Position numbers and translations under genes: made by a program. A stretch of DNA of 64,000 nt from Gari tellinella (taxonomy: Eukaryota; Mollusca; Bivalvia; Cardiida; Psammobiidae), in contig OV277856.1 of NCBI GenBank assembly GCA_922989275.2, positions 87,253,038 through 87,317,037 of the forward strand. The letters are read 5' to 3'. Below, piece by piece: positions 10,626-22,649 of the stretch. Numbering within the stretch: the stretch's first letter is position 1; each line of letters begins with the position of its first letter. The notes beneath the pieces were generated by a model. It had not been told where the DNA came from, did no database searches, and worked only from the letters and a program-made list of their open reading frames with translations.

Positions 10626-10870
10626 CCCTTTACCTGATAGCCTATTTCTAGTATTGAAGATAGTTGACCATTTAAAGCAGGTTGAAAGTAAAGCAGAATG
10701 CGCCTTTAAGGCGCATTCTGCTTTACTTTCAGCCAGCTTTAAGCTTCCGTGTGCTAAAATATAGAAAATATTCCCTATACTATATATTCATGGCTGATTA
10801 AATTGGAACTATTTTCTTCAGCGGAGGAATAAATCATATCCGCTAAAAAGCGCTTCTATTGGGGAAAGGG
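10626..10870 (+). mobile_element. MITE-D, complete, type-2 hairpin
   Basis: TTAA at 10622-10625 and 10871-10874, 245 bp, ends CCCTTTACCTGATAG and GGGGAAAGGG. Hairpin arms AAAGCAGGTTGAAAGTAAAG pair across TGCGCCTTTAAGGCGCA. Confidence 0.92.
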
Positions 10871-11357
10871 TTAAGACTTGATACATTTGAGCCAAACTCA
10901 TCGACACAAGCGCCAAACAATCTGGATACAAATAAAACGACAAGATACTTGGCTTCTGATCTGGTTCCAAACTGTTTGAAAAAAGAACAGTCGCACTTAG
11001 CAATGGAAATGATATCATATACGCGTGCTGCACTGAGACCTAAGAGCAAATCTGGAGCAGGCATTGTAACCTTATAATATGTCGACCGAAAACAACACCA
11101 TCAGCTGAAAATTGAACTAGTTAATAATGTATAGATATTCTCCTTTTGGCCTGTCTGCAAAAATAGATATGAGGTTTTTTTGTACTGTCGACATGCAGTA
11201 GAATAAGCAAACCTCTATATTGCTGCGTTTTCTGCGAGGCCACTATACGTACCTTTCAGCCGCCATCTCGTTGAGATATCGCCTGCTTTGAAACAATTGT
11301 CGTCTGCAACAAATTGTACTGATGTAAGTTTTACACTTAGTTAATATCAACACAATG

Positions 11358-11437
11358 GTAGAAAAGTTTGAATGTAGATAATATGTCGAGTTACTCGGCG
11401 TCTTATCTGCATCTGGAATGTTTGCAATTTCACTTCG
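11358..11437. repeat. Type-1 hairpin, degenerate
   Basis: The core TCGAGTTACTCGGCGTC is kept and the outer arms are eroded, with only GTTTGAAT and AATGTTTGCAA recognisable. Confidence 0.45.
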
Positions 11438-11573
11438 AATTGATCTGTATGCACGGATCTACATTTTGCAGAAAAATTATACTCTTTTCAATCAGAATAT
11501 TTATGCTCGTGATCTGAAGTTCAATCAATATGAGTAAAAGAAACAGCTTTGTCGAAAGGCAGCAGCTGATAAA

Positions 11574-11777
11574 CCCCTTCACTGCCGTGACGTCATCAAT
11601 TTTAAACAATTGTCGTCTGCTTTGATTTCTTAAAATCAGTGTTTAGGTTGTTTCAGTTAAGAAATATTGAAATGAGTGTCTTACAGTTTGAATCCGGATT
11701 GGACGCCGCGTTACGCGGCGTCTAATCAGGATTTAAACTGTTTTGCAAATAACCGTTGTACTCGGGGTAAGGTAATG
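11574..11777 (-). mobile_element. MITE-A with type-1 hairpin
   Basis: Starts CCCCTTCACTGCCGTGACGT and includes CAATTGTCGTCTGC. The hairpin is at 11680-11747 (core CGCCGCGTTACGCGGCG). Ends CTCGGGGTAAGG without a clear TTAA. Confidence 0.7.
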
Positions 11778-12113
11778 TACATGTAGAGGTTAATATCTGC
11801 ACAGTTCAAGGCTTTCATATTCTGCAGAATACTGCCCGTTGCCTCTTAAACCATTTTAGACTTTCACCAGCTACAGCGTTTTTAAAACAACGACTGGTCT
11901 GGATCTAAATCTTTTCAGTTGTCGAAATGTCGTTTTAATAATGACGTAACCTACTGGTCATGGTATCGAGGTGTTTTAGGACTGTCCAAATGCGTTGCCC
12001 ATTTCATTGCTGACAGGCGTCTGTTGCGACCGCTGGTTTTACGTGTTTCCTGGTTTCTCACGTCATATACCGAAATTATCCCCGTCACTGCAAATCCTGA
12101 CTATGCTTACATT

Positions 12114-12183
12114 TGCAAAGAGTTTGAATCTAGATCAGATGCAGTGAGAAAATAAGTTTGATAAAGATCCAAGCTATTTGATA
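12114..12183. repeat. Type-1 hairpin, degenerate
   Basis: GCAAAGAGTTTGAATCTAGA on the left and GATCCAAGCTATTTG on the right with an eroded core. The short frame over 11919-12155 runs into this repeat and is not a gene. Confidence 0.4.
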
Positions 12184-12908
12184 ATCATGTCGATGTAAAT
12201 ATTTTAAAGTATGTATTTTAGTAATTTAATAGCAAACGACAAATATGCCAACAGATCATACGACGTATTCTAGCATAGCAGTGATGGGGTGAAAGCCATA
12301 CTGACTTCGACAGTGTCGCCGAATCCAATCAATAGCTGTTACAAAAATATACAGACGAGTCCTGCTGATGGCTTTGTTAGAGAGCCAGAGTTTCTGACGC
12401 ACATATCCTGACCGCGTACGGTTATCGAAAATAGAGAAAGAGAACTACGGGAGAGAGCGCGAGCGAGCGAACTCAGCTGCCTGGCTGGCTAAGGCAGTAC
12501 AGAAATATTGGGTGAATTCTAAGCCGCCTTGGTTATAACGTTCAAGCAGTAGACATCTCCGCTGTATATTATTCAGTTTAGCAGCGATCGTGAAAGAAGT
12601 AGTTTGTGTATTGGTTGTTCGCGGGTAAAATACTAAGACAGGCACTCGGTTACCTACGGCATAGTAAACACATATGGTATATGGTATATTTGTGGTTCCC
12701 CCACGTATTGGTACGAACAGTGGTGGTGTGAAGATAGTGGAAGATACCGTGCTTTGTTAAAAATGGATAAGGAATATGCAAAAGGTTTGTATGAATTGGT
12801 TTGCACTAGAAATGTAATTTGGTGGGTGATTTCGTCATCATACATTGTAACATTATTCTTTTTCTTACAAATGAATTGGTGCTAAAATAAACAGAACGTC
12901 TATTGGAA

Positions 12909-12971
12909 ACGAAGTATGGATCCTGATTAGACACTGAGTAACTCGGTGTCTGATCTGGTTCCAACCTGTTT
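12909..12971. repeat. Type-1 hairpin
   Basis: The core ACTGAGTAACTCGGTGTC pairs as a GAG/CTC variant, with arms TATGGATCCTGATTAGA and GGTTCCAACCTGTTTG. Confidence 0.6.
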
Positions 12972-13036
12972 GATACTCAGATTGTTGACAATTTCAAGAA
13001 TGTGTCATTTTCTACAGTTTACCACAGTGAGCCTTT

Positions 13037-13283
13037 CCTTGAACCCATTCTCTTTCAATGACGTCAAAAGGCGCGTTTGCAAACAGTTTATATCCTGATC
13101 AGACGCCGCGTCACTGATCAGGATTCAAACTGTTTGACACTTGTTTCAAACATTCGTCAATCATACTGTCTTACATGTATATCTTACATTGAAACGATAT
13201 TGCTGACAACAATATTAAAACAGACGACAATATGGCGGTGTACGGGTACAAACTTCACGACAACTTTGATAATGAAACAGTAA
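13037..13283 (+). mobile_element. MITE-A with shortened type-1 hairpin
   Basis: Starts CCCATTCTCTTTCAATGACG. The hairpin at 13076-13139 lost one side of its core (GACGCCGCGTCA is followed directly by CTGATCAGGATTC). Later parts AAACGATATTGCTGACAACA and ACAATATGGCGGTG are standard A sequence. Confidence 0.7.
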
Positions 13284-13979
13284 TCATTTTGCCGCTCTAT
13301 ATGTCGCATAATATTAATTCATTATAGACATGTTACAAACAAGAGTGTTATTTACATTCAACTGAAGTGTTGTAAAACATTTGTTGACATTTCATTAACA
13401 ATTTGCATATTTGATTAATTATTTATTTCATATTCAATTAATTGCTAAGGCATTTGAAAACCTCAATTCATCCTATATGACAATTTCTATTGAAAGTTAC
13501 AATTTCTGTGCTACAAGCCAGTACATGTATATGTAACTGTTCGCAAACAGTGATGAACCTGATCAGATGGCTCCTTAAGGAACCATATGGCCGGAGTACA
13601 ATGTATGCGCTGTTTCTTTGAATTCTATTTTTCTGAAGTATGTCTTAAAACAGCCCTTAAATCAACTTGAGCTTGTCATGTTTCAAAACTTTAATAATCT
13701 ATATAAATTATGTAAAAAGAAAAGAAAAATAGCATAACATGGTTTAGTGGCTGCTATTTGACAACATACCTGAACACAGATTGATGATGCTGAAGATGGG
13801 TGTTAGATGTCATCATACAATAGATTGCTTTGTAGCTTTGATCATTGTAGGTTGGCAATTATTTGAATTATATACCCAACCAAACCAAACATTATCTTGA
13901 ATGTTTGCAATAGAGCATTTCAACTTTACTGTAAGCTTTAAACTTATGGATTCGAAGCTACCATTTGCTACAATTTTTA

Positions 13980-15645
13980 ATACATTTGCAACAAAACATA
14001 TTCATGACTGCAGAAACTAACACTGAAGATAGGTGACAACTTAAAACGGTTTTAAACCCAAAGCAGAATGCGCCGTAAAGCGCACCCTGCTGTGCTTTCA
14101 GTCTGCGGTAAGCTTGGAGCTTTAAGCAACTACCTGCTATAATACCGAGAATATTTGTTAATACATATTCAAGACTGTATAGACTTTATAAATTCATTGC
14201 CAGTATCTAGCATCGAATATAGGTGACCACTTGAAGTGGAATTAAAGTAAAGCAGAATGTACCTTAACATGCATTCTGCCTTGCTTTCAAACTGCACTAA
14301 GCTTAGAGATGTATGCTATCATCTGCTACAATATAGAACATATTGATTATGATGAATATCCAGGATTGTATAAACATTATAAACCTATAGTCAGTACCTA
14401 GCATTGAAGACATGAAACCACTTAAAGCGGGATTAAGGTGAAGCAGAATGCATTAGGCGCGTTCTGCTCTACTTTCAGTCTGCTTTAAGCTTAGAGTTGA
14501 GGCAAAGAGTTTAACAAAAAACTCCCATCTGCTATTCCTAGACTTGACAGGTGTTCACTTGGGGTGGTTTAAAGTGAAGCAGAAAGCACATAAACGCGCA
14601 TTCTGCTTTACTTTAGACTTGCTTTAAGTTTAAGTGTTTTAAGCTACCATCTACAATAATATCGAATATATCTGTTACGATACATATCCATGCTTGTATA
14701 AACCCGTTGTCATTTTCTTAGGCGGTTTAAAGCAAATCAGAACTCGCCTTAGGACATGTTCTGCTTTGCTTTCAGCCTATGTCAAGCTTAGCGTTTGAAG
14801 CTTCCACCTGATACAATCTCAATATATATGTATTGATACATATTCATGACTGTAAGCTAGTTTCTAGCATCGAAGACAGGTGAACACTTAAAGAGGGTTT
14901 ATATATATGTCTTGATACATATTCATGACTGTAAGCTAGTTTCTAGCATCGAAGACAGGTGAACACTTAAAGAAGGTTTAAAGTAAAGTAGTATACACCT
15001 AAACATGCGTTCTGCTTTACTTCTAACCTGCTTTTAGTTAAGAGAGTTAAGGTATCATCTACTGTTTACTACGATATAGAAACTATTTGTGGTTCTAACA
15101 TATTCATGACTATATAATCGGGATATGTTTAGATGATCACGTGATGCGGGTTTAACGCAAAAGGAGAACGCCTATTAAGGCGCGTTCTGCTTTGCTTTCA
15201 ACTTGCATTAAGCTCAAAGAACTAAGGCATCATATATTGTCTACTACAATGTAGACAATATTCGTTATAATATATATTCATGATTATATAAACGGGATAT
15301 GTTTAGTAGTTTACTTGAAGCGGATTTAAAGTGAAGTAGAAAGCGCCTTAAGGCGCGTTCTGCTTTACTTTAAGCCTGCTTTAAGTTTCAATCTCTAGGC
15401 TACCATCAGCTAGAGTATAGAGATAATTTATGTTAAGAAACGTGACTGCATAAGCAAGAATTACTTCGAAATAAATACAAAATTGTTGAATTGCGTGTCT
15501 ATGGAGCAATAGGTTAACAAACGGGGGCTCCATAGCTCGTTTTTAGAAAGTTGAATACTTGAAGCGGGTTTAAAGTAGAGTCGGAATGCGTCATAATGCG
15601 TATTCTGCCTTACTTTAAACCAGTTTTAAGCTTAAATCTGCAAAC
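13980..15645. repeat. Tandem array of MITE-D internal units (nine or ten copies)
   Basis: Units of about 170-190 bp each hold a type-2 hairpin (GC..GGTTTAAAGTAAAGCAGAA and complement) followed by ACATATTCATGACTGTATAA. Hairpins start near 14036, 14223, 14407, 14550, 14722, 14958, 15140, 15312 and 15552. A ~75-bp near-exact duplication sits at about 14820-14900 against 14895-14975, with a truncated unit between. The TTAA ends of MITE-D are absent inside the array. Confidence 0.85.
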
Positions 15646-15649
15646 TTCT

Positions 15650-17000
15650 AGAGTTTTGAAATATTTGTATGCTGGGATTTTTTTCCTGAACAAAAACAAT
15701 GTGTTAAATAATCAATAGTTCATATACAAAAAATGTAAAATGTGCAGATTCTAATATACTTGGCAGATTGTGTTTATAAGAATGACTGCCCGTCATTACT
15801 CGTCTTTATATGTATTATATTATACAATGCTGATAGACATGTATGTCTTTGCTGAATAAAACATATCATATCATATGTATAATCACTGATGGCCTTATTG
15901 ACATGTAGTAGCTGGGGGAAATATGTAGGTAAAACATGAAGAGTTTTCATTAAACTCTCTGGTTTCCTAAATTTGAATTAAGAATCGACATGCCTTGTAC
16001 AATATATACAAACACATCATGATTTAATGTTAATAGTAGCTAGATTGTGTATAATCAGGTTGTCAATTAGTTTAGATCCTAATCAGACAATCAGCTATTT
16101 AGAGGAACATGCTTCCGAACAGGTTTTACAGATTATTCAATGGTCATTCAATACAAAGCATTACCTTTGACAGGAAAACTCGAAGTAAGGCTAGCTACGA
16201 ATTTGGTGTTTAAGTCAGATATATTCTCAAAGCAGAATGAACGCTAGTAAGTTATCGCCTTACTGGTTTAAGAGAACATAGCTGTGTGACATGACAAACA
16301 GTAAAGATCTAGACAACAAGTATAATTCTAGTATATGTTTTTTAAAAGTATATAGGTCTTGTTTTCGATATAATGCAAAAAACCCATCTTATTTTCGATA
16401 ATGTAAGTATTCTTACTAATAAGAAAAGATTACAAAGCAACGTTTGTGGCAACACAAACACCGATACCTGAGGTATCAAAACATGATTAGCTACATTTAA
16501 CTTTGAACTATGGGAATGTTCGACTTGGTGATCTTGAAAGATCGGAAATTAATTACAGACTTATATGGATATGTTCGAGTTATCAAGGATATACTTTGTC
16601 TTGATTCCTTTCTTCTTTGATTACTGTTATGTTTATGATTATTTGAAAGCAATTTCAGAATCTCATGAATATCAAAGGACCACCGTTTTAATCATTCCAA
16701 ACAATACACTTATGGCAAAGCAAAAGACGGCAAAAGATGGCAGCTTAAAACTCGTTGATTCAATGTAGCATTATGTTAAGAATGCCAAGGCATCTGCTAA
16801 ATCTGCTGTAAATTGTGGATCGTCAATCAAATGATCGCCCAGTTATAGACAGCAAAAGCGTTGTTGTTAATTCTTCAAAATCAAAATACAGTTGGACACA
16901 TTTTGTTTCCTGCTTACGAAACAAAATCGAAACAAATTTTTATAAAATATCAAACAAGACAGATGTTTGACAATGTAAGTGTAAATATTTGTTAGGTCTG
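15650..17000. other. No gene recognised
   Basis: AT-rich. A (CATAT)n-like run at 15860-15880 after GAATAAAA could be the tail of a retroposon or an old 3'UTR. A small perfect hairpin GATACCTGAGGTATC lies at 16463-16477. Half a type-1 hairpin is visible near 16058-16090. Confidence 0.4.
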
Positions 17001-17005
17001 CGCGG

Positions 17006-17071
17006 CAAACAATTTGAAGCCTAGTCAAACATCAAATCCCTTCGTGTGTGATCTGTATACAAACTGTATGC
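17006..17071. repeat. Type-1 hairpin, degenerate
   Basis: CAAACAATTTGAAGCCTAGT on the left and GTATACAAACTGTATGC on the right with an eroded core. A second eroded copy lies at 17470-17545. Confidence 0.4.
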
Positions 17072-17636
17072 AATTAACAACAATGCGCAAAGCACTGACG
17101 GGTTGCTTTAGAATAACGTAGGTCCCTTGTATCAGCTTGTAAAATCAAACCTGTTGCACTGTCAAGTTCATTTTGTATCAGCTGTCTCTGCAATGTTATT
17201 CAAAACTTCACAATGAAAACAACCAAAACTTTGTATGTTCGTGCAAGTTAACGAAAGCTTGTTGAATAGTACTGCCAGTTTAATCTCCGGAATAATCCAC
17301 ATAAGTTGCCTAACGATATTCTCTGATACTTCAATCAAATTGTATGTATGTGTTGTAAAAGGGATACATTTAATATCTACCTAATGAAAGTTAGAGAAGT
17401 ATAATAAGAAGTAAAAAAAAATGGTATGTTTTTTTTTAAATAAACACGTTAGTGTAAACACAACAATGTTTATTGCAAATAGTTTTAAGCCAAATCACAT
17501 GCTGAAGAACCAAGATCGGGGTCTGATCACCTCCAAACTGTTTGCTTTTTTATAAAAACTAATTGTTTACAGTTTTCAAAAAGTGCCCTTTCTACATCTT
17601 ATTGCATTAGGTGAAAAGTGTGCACGAATTAAGTGT

Positions 17637-17800
17637 ACTATAATAAAACTTCTGTATTACGACCACTAAGAAGAAGGCTAAGTGACTATATAAAATACAG
17701 GTGACAGCTAAACGCAAGTGAACGTTCAAACAGAAAGTTCCCAAAAGGAGCTTTCTGTTTTACTGTCATCTTGCTTCAAGTAGTCACATGTCCTTAACAA
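17637..17800 (+). mobile_element. MITE-B, right end missing
   Basis: TAATAAAACTTCTGTATTAC, then GACCACTAAG, then CAGGTGACAGCTAAACGCAA and a hairpin around AAAGTTCCCAAAAGGAGCTTT. It stops after AGTAGTCACATGTCC. Confidence 0.65.
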
Positions 17801-18715
17801 CTTATAAATTACACTGTTTGAAACCCTTGTTATGCTTCCTATAAACAATTACAGACACATCTTAGATTTTGATGGCTGAAGTAGATAAACTTTACAGGAA
17901 TATCTCGACATTGCTTCTTTACAACCCAACTTGCTATCAGCAACATTCGAAAAAGCACAGGCGGGTTCTAAACGCAGAGCAAAGTATGTACAGAAAGCTT
18001 CAGAGAAGATTCTGCATATTTTTCCTCAGCACTATTTGGCCATGAATTGTGGAAACCTTACGATGTGCCCTCTTTTGAAAGGTCTCATAGGACTAATATA
18101 TGTAACATGCGATTGAAATGTGTTTGTTTGTTTGAAAAGAAATTCAATGATTGACCTCGAATAGTTCTCTCCTGTACTTCTCCCGGGAATATAAGTTTTA
18201 AGATTCCGATCAATACTTTTACCAATATGCAGTCATATTTGTAGATTTATGAATGCAATTTGCCTATCGATTCGTCTGGAGGTGAAATCTTTTCATAACC
18301 GTGAGCACCTAGCAATAATATGTGGGTCAGGGATGTAACTCATCAGCTATAGAAAACGCCATTCGCTATACACAATAAAACATCTATAAATCGAGTTTGC
18401 GTACGACGAACATCCCCATTATTTCAATATTCAAATGTGGCAAAGCCTTAAATTGACTGAAGCGATTTCAATTTATTAACATATATCAGTTCAAATGTGT
18501 GTATGTTCGCCTTAAGCGATCTCGTTTTTTCGATGTATAACAGTTTTTTTTAACTATTTCAAATCAACTGGCAGTATAATAGTGTCGTATTTCTTCCTTA
18601 CTATTAAGAGTTTCATCATTTTGACTCAAAAGAACATCGATATGAATGTCAAATAGAAAATTGGCGTCTTATCTAGATTTAAACAGTTTGCTAAATTATT
18701 TTTGTAATATATAAA

Positions 18716-18791
18716 ACTGTTCTTTTCTAATTTTAGAACCACTAAGGGCCTTTAAAGGCCCTTAGAGGTCGTAATATTAGAACAGAGCAGT
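18716..18791. repeat. Palindrome with GGGCCTTTAAAGGCCC centre
   Basis: ACTGTTCTTTTCTAA on the left and TTAGAACAGAGCAGT on the right. The inner part has ACCACTAAGGGCC paired with GGCCCTTAGAGGT. It resembles a very short MITE-B relative because AACCACTAA and GGTCGTAAT are kept. Confidence 0.7.
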
Positions 18792-18799
18792 TGTATATA

Positions 18800-20020
18800 T
18801 TAACATTGTTTTAAAACCCTATTTGGAATATTGGTATATTTATTGTAAACTATTTTTGTTGTGTAGATGAAAGTGAACGCGATAAGACATCGGTTCCGAA
18901 CTGGTTTACCGAATGGCGAACACTCTAGATGTTGGGGACGTTGCTGCGGTTTATAGGATAGGAATAGCATATAGGAACAGAGACAATCCCATGAATAGGA
19001 TAGTTACAACCTTTATTGAGAAAGATGCGATACCGAAGCGTCTTATTAGGAAATATAAAGGTTTTGAAACCTTGGGATGTTGTCATTTGCATCCATGATA
19101 TAACACATCGTCATCATGAACATAAAAAGCAACTCACTTTTTATTCTTCATAGATATTCACTGTTATTGTTAGTAAATGTCATATTCGGGGAGGACTATG
19201 CATGACTTGGATAACCAGATTGAGATGGTGTATCAAGACAGCTCGTGATCTTCATATTTGCAAGTCAAGACAAGTAATTCGGACTTATACTAGGTAAATT
19301 ACTATGTTATTATTTCCTGTTTAACGCAACTAAATGCAAACGTAAAGCAATGAGGCAGGTGTTTTAACCTCTTGACATTTTTTCGGAAAGGCAACAGTTT
19401 TTGTATCTTATCAGACCCAAGGTGATCAAGTTCGAAACGGTTTACAACATATACATTGTTGTTTTAGCATAAACGTCTATATTCGAAACGATCATCTATA
19501 ACAGGTTCACCTTCAACTCTCTGAAGGCAATACGTTTGGGTTAAGTGGAGAAGGTGTTTCTTTCCTGTTCAATCGCAATCAAACCATAAGCGCAGTGCAA
19601 TACAATTAGAAAAATACGTTTTTAGAAAGTTCGAACTTGATAGCGCAATGTGAGTGGTAAATAGTAGTAAATAGAACCCACCCGGCGTCTAATCTGGCTC
19701 CAAAATGTTAGCAAGGTAAACTAGTTTTTATTGTAAACTTGTTTGTTGGGAAAACCTGATTTGGGAAAACAGGTAAAAGACAAATAAAAACCAAGCGAAC
19801 TTATGTAAATTAAAGTGCTAAATCCATTATGAAAGAAAATAATCCACCGTTAACATCGTTTCTGAGAGTGTATACGAGTAGTAAACAGGTGGATCTTATC
19901 TCTATCCCTATGTATCAGTTTTCATCTCCTATTGGACATTCAAGTACATAAAACATTCATAAATGTCGTATATTAATCGTAACAAAAATGATACAAAATA
20001 CATGAATATATGATACTCCC
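18800..20020. other. No gene recognised
   Basis: A 61-codon frame at 18913-19098 has no recognisable domain. Eroded type-1 half hairpins occur near 19395-19450 and 19680-19715 (CACCCGGCGTCTAATCTGG). Confidence 0.4.
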
Positions 20021-20025
20021 TTTTT

Positions 20026-20245
20026 AACCATTTCCAACTTAGAAACTTCTTTTAGCGCATATAATGTATTTCCTCCACTGAATTTATTTTCACAATTTAT
20101 ACAGCATATAGATCTAATGACAATTTACTATAAGAAGGTTTTCTTAATCCTAGCAGATGATAGATTAAAGCAGGTTGAATATTAAGTAGAATGAGCCGTT
20201 TTAAGTGGTCATTAGTTTTCAAAACTATAAACAGGTTATAAAGTT
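20026..20245 (-). mobile_element. MITE-D, degenerate
   Basis: CTTCTTTTAGCGCATATAAT begins the right-end side. The hairpin has only one arm, GATTAAAGCAGGTTGAATAT, and the left-end side AACTATAAACAGGTTAT follows. Confidence 0.5.
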
Positions 20246-20712
20246 ATATGTTGCATTATCTATTTAGTAAAATCAGTATTCGGCAGTGGCAATTTAAAAC
20301 AACACATATTTATGCAACCAACCATTAACATCAAAACGATTATTCAACTTAGGACCCCCTCTGATCTGGGTTTACACGGTTTACCCAGGGCAAGCCTATT
20401 ATTCACATATATGTTTGTTGTTAGGGACGGCTAAACACGGCATTAGGGTTAAATGGGTTCATGCTGGTGACTGCTGATAGAAATTTGTGCATTTCTGCAT
20501 TAGTTGCAAATATTCTGAAAAACACAACTTCTTTTGTTCAGCACAGAGCAGCCATCTGTCTGTAGGACTGGTATGGTTTTTAAACTATTTATGTCTCGAT
20601 ATTGTAATGAACGATCTAGTTATTATTCATATTCAAATCCTCTTTATTTTAAAATTATAAAGTTAGCCTAGAATGTATACAGCTACATGTATCTACTAGG
20701 ATAATAACTAAA

Positions 20713-20928
20713 CCCTTAGCCCGCCAAATAAATTGTCGTCTGCTATATTTCTCGTCTGCTTCAAGTTTCAAAGTGCTTCAAAGTTGCTCAAAATTGCTGA
20801 AAATGTTGTTCGGGTATCAAACAGCTTGGATCCGGATGAGACGCCGAGTTACTCGGCGTCTCATCCGGATCCAAGCTGTTTGCATATGGAGCTATAGTCG
20901 TGAGTGGCAGGCTAAGGGTTAATAAGCA
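20713..20928. mobile_element. MITE-A with a perfect 65-bp type-1 hairpin
   Basis: Starts CCCTTAGCCCGCC and ends GGCAGGCTAAGGG with TTAA at 20929-20932 (left flank TAAA). The hairpin at 20818-20882 has two identical 31-base arms around TTA. The arms contain the GGATCCGGATGAG variant and a GCCGAG/CTCGGC core. Confidence 0.85.
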
Positions 20929-20986
20929 CATGCGTTCATTCTCATTCTAATGTGCACTTATGTATGATTATAAATAAATATGTTTA

Positions 20987-21130
20987 CCCTTTCACTCTTA
21001 ATAACACCAAAAAGTGCATTTGCAAACAGTTTGGATCCTGATCAGACGCCAAGTAACGGTGCGTCTGTGTTTGACACTAGTTTTGAAATGACTTCAGTCA
21101 TACTGCCTTAAATAGAACTTGAAATGGAAT
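20987..21130 (+). mobile_element. MITE-A, 3' part missing
   Basis: CCCTTTCACTCTTAATAACA, then the hairpin left arm CAAACAGTTTGGATCCTGAT. The right arm is cut short (TGCGTCTG joined to TGTTTGACAC). It continues as A sequence to about 21130. Confidence 0.7.
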
Positions 21131-21210
21131 GGCAGACAAGGGATTTTCTCAAAAGAGCGTTTTTTTCCCAAAACTTTATTGTTTATTGATGCCTTCAGTA
21201 CATGTACATA

Positions 21211-21398
21211 CAGTGGAGAAAACGTTATTTTCCCAATAAAAGCGTTACCCGGCGTCTGATTAAGCACCAATCTGTTTGCCACTCAGATTAAAATTAATGT
21301 ATAGAATTGTCAACGTGTTGTCATTTTCTATGTTTTAATGCAATGCGTTTTGCATTTCGTCTGCGTTTAAACGGGAAAGAATAATGTTTTCTCCACTG
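21211..21398 (+). mobile_element. MITE-C, left hairpin arm missing
   Basis: CAGTGGAGAAAACGTTATTT to GTTTTCTCCACTG, with TA before the left end. GTTACCCGGCGTCTGATTAA follows the left end directly, so the left arm was deleted and only the right arm remains. Confidence 0.8.
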
Positions 21399-21617
21399 TT
21401 TGTACAAGAAGGTAACATAAGGCGGAATGAGAAGATAATCATTTGGATAAAAGTAATACCACTAAAATTACCATATCGTACTGTTATATTTATAATTTTA
21501 TACTTCAAACTGTCTTAATATCAATACTATCTATCATAATAATTAACAACCATCCAATATTTCCCAATTATTAAAAGTACTATGATACCATTCATTAGTT
21601 GCGTTAACAATGTTTAA

Positions 21618-21745
21618 CCCTAGCGACGAGTATACTCGTCATTTACAAACCATGTAGATCTATATGTGAGGAGTACAATTATCCAATGCAAATAGTTTGA
21701 ACCCTGATCTATGAAACCCTCTGATCAGGGTCTGCACTAGTTGTC
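21618..21745 (+). mobile_element. MITE-A subtype 2, partial
   Basis: TTAA at 21614-21617, then CCCTAGCGACGAGTATACTC, then an eroded hairpin GCAAATAGTTTGAACCCTGA with right arm TCAGGGTCTGCACTAGTTG. Subtype 2 hairpins carry ACCCTGATCAG next to CAGTG. Confidence 0.55.
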
Positions 21746-21959
21746 ATTTTGTAATTATTATATTGTAAATTTAATGTTAACCCGAAATAATAAAAACATT
21801 AATCAGACTTTAATGGAATCAGGAGTTGTCCGTTCATAATTTCAGGGGTGAGTGAGTTGAGGCATAAATAGGTTCACAATGTTTTAGTCTACATTATAAT
21901 AATAAAGATACAAACGTTCTTGAGCGGCAACCATTACTTATAAAGAATGGTGACTTTGT

Positions 21960-22125
21960 AAGGCAGTTGGTTGCTTCAAGCAGGTCAACATTCATTCACA
22001 ATATACGCTAAAATTTCCTTTTGGAGCAATCTGGATTACTTATGGTCTGTTCTAAGTCGTCACCTGTCTTAAAGCCGCCCAACGAATAGATATTTTTGAA
22101 ATGGTAAATAACAAAGGTTTTACTG
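21960..22125 (+). mobile_element. MITE-B, degenerate
   Basis: GGCAGTTGGTTGCTTCAAGC, eroded hairpin, AGTCGTCACCTGTCTTAAAG and a right end GGTTTTACTG followed by TA. The left end was not found. Confidence 0.5.
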
Positions 22126-22346
22126 TATGTGTATAATAATGAGACAGAAGACCAGTATTCTTCGTTAATTACTTCCAACACCGCGAATACCCGCTACATT
22201 CCAATGGTAATGCTTAGAAATACCGCATACCCTGGCATACTGTCATAATTATAGCGGTACTAATGTGTCTTACTACAGAATAACATATGTTTAGCGGTCA
22301 TTCCATAAACATGCTTGGAACACTCGATAGACATATCACATCTTCA

Positions 22347-22424
22347 TGCAAGAAAAAAGGAAATGCAGAAAGAAAACTCCTGTAGGAGCTTTCTGCATTA
22401 CTTTTGTCTTGCAAGTACTTGTGG
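22347..22424. repeat. Type-2-like hairpin, CAGAAAGCTCC variant
   Basis: ATGCAAG and CTTGCA outer arms with GGAAATGCAGAAAGAAAACT and AGGAGCTTTCTGCATTACTT inside. The same short hairpin occurs at 33506-33566. Confidence 0.65.
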
Positions 22425-22596
22425 AAGGTTTGTTAATGTAAAATTGGTTTATTTTATTCGCTTGAGCTGCTGCTTAATGCACATCTACTGTATACATATA
22501 TCGAGAAGAACTATTGCCGTGCCAACATTAATTTGAGGTGTTCTCCTCATTTGCAATAACGCCGTGTCCGTAGCTTATAAACACGAATATGTTGTA

Positions 22597-22640
22597 CAGT
22601 AAAATTGCGATACTACGACCTCTAAATGAGGTTGTGTACA
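22597..22640 (+). repeat. MITE-B left end fragment
   Basis: CAGTAAAATTGCGATACTAC then GACCTCTAAATGAGG, after a TA. No hairpin or right end follows. Confidence 0.45.
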
Positions 22641-22649
22641 TACTTGCAT

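Noticed and set aside
15835..15885. GAATAAAACATATCATATCAT as a gene 3' end
   Set aside because: No upstream coding sequence on that strand; more likely a retroposon tail or chance AT-rich sequence.
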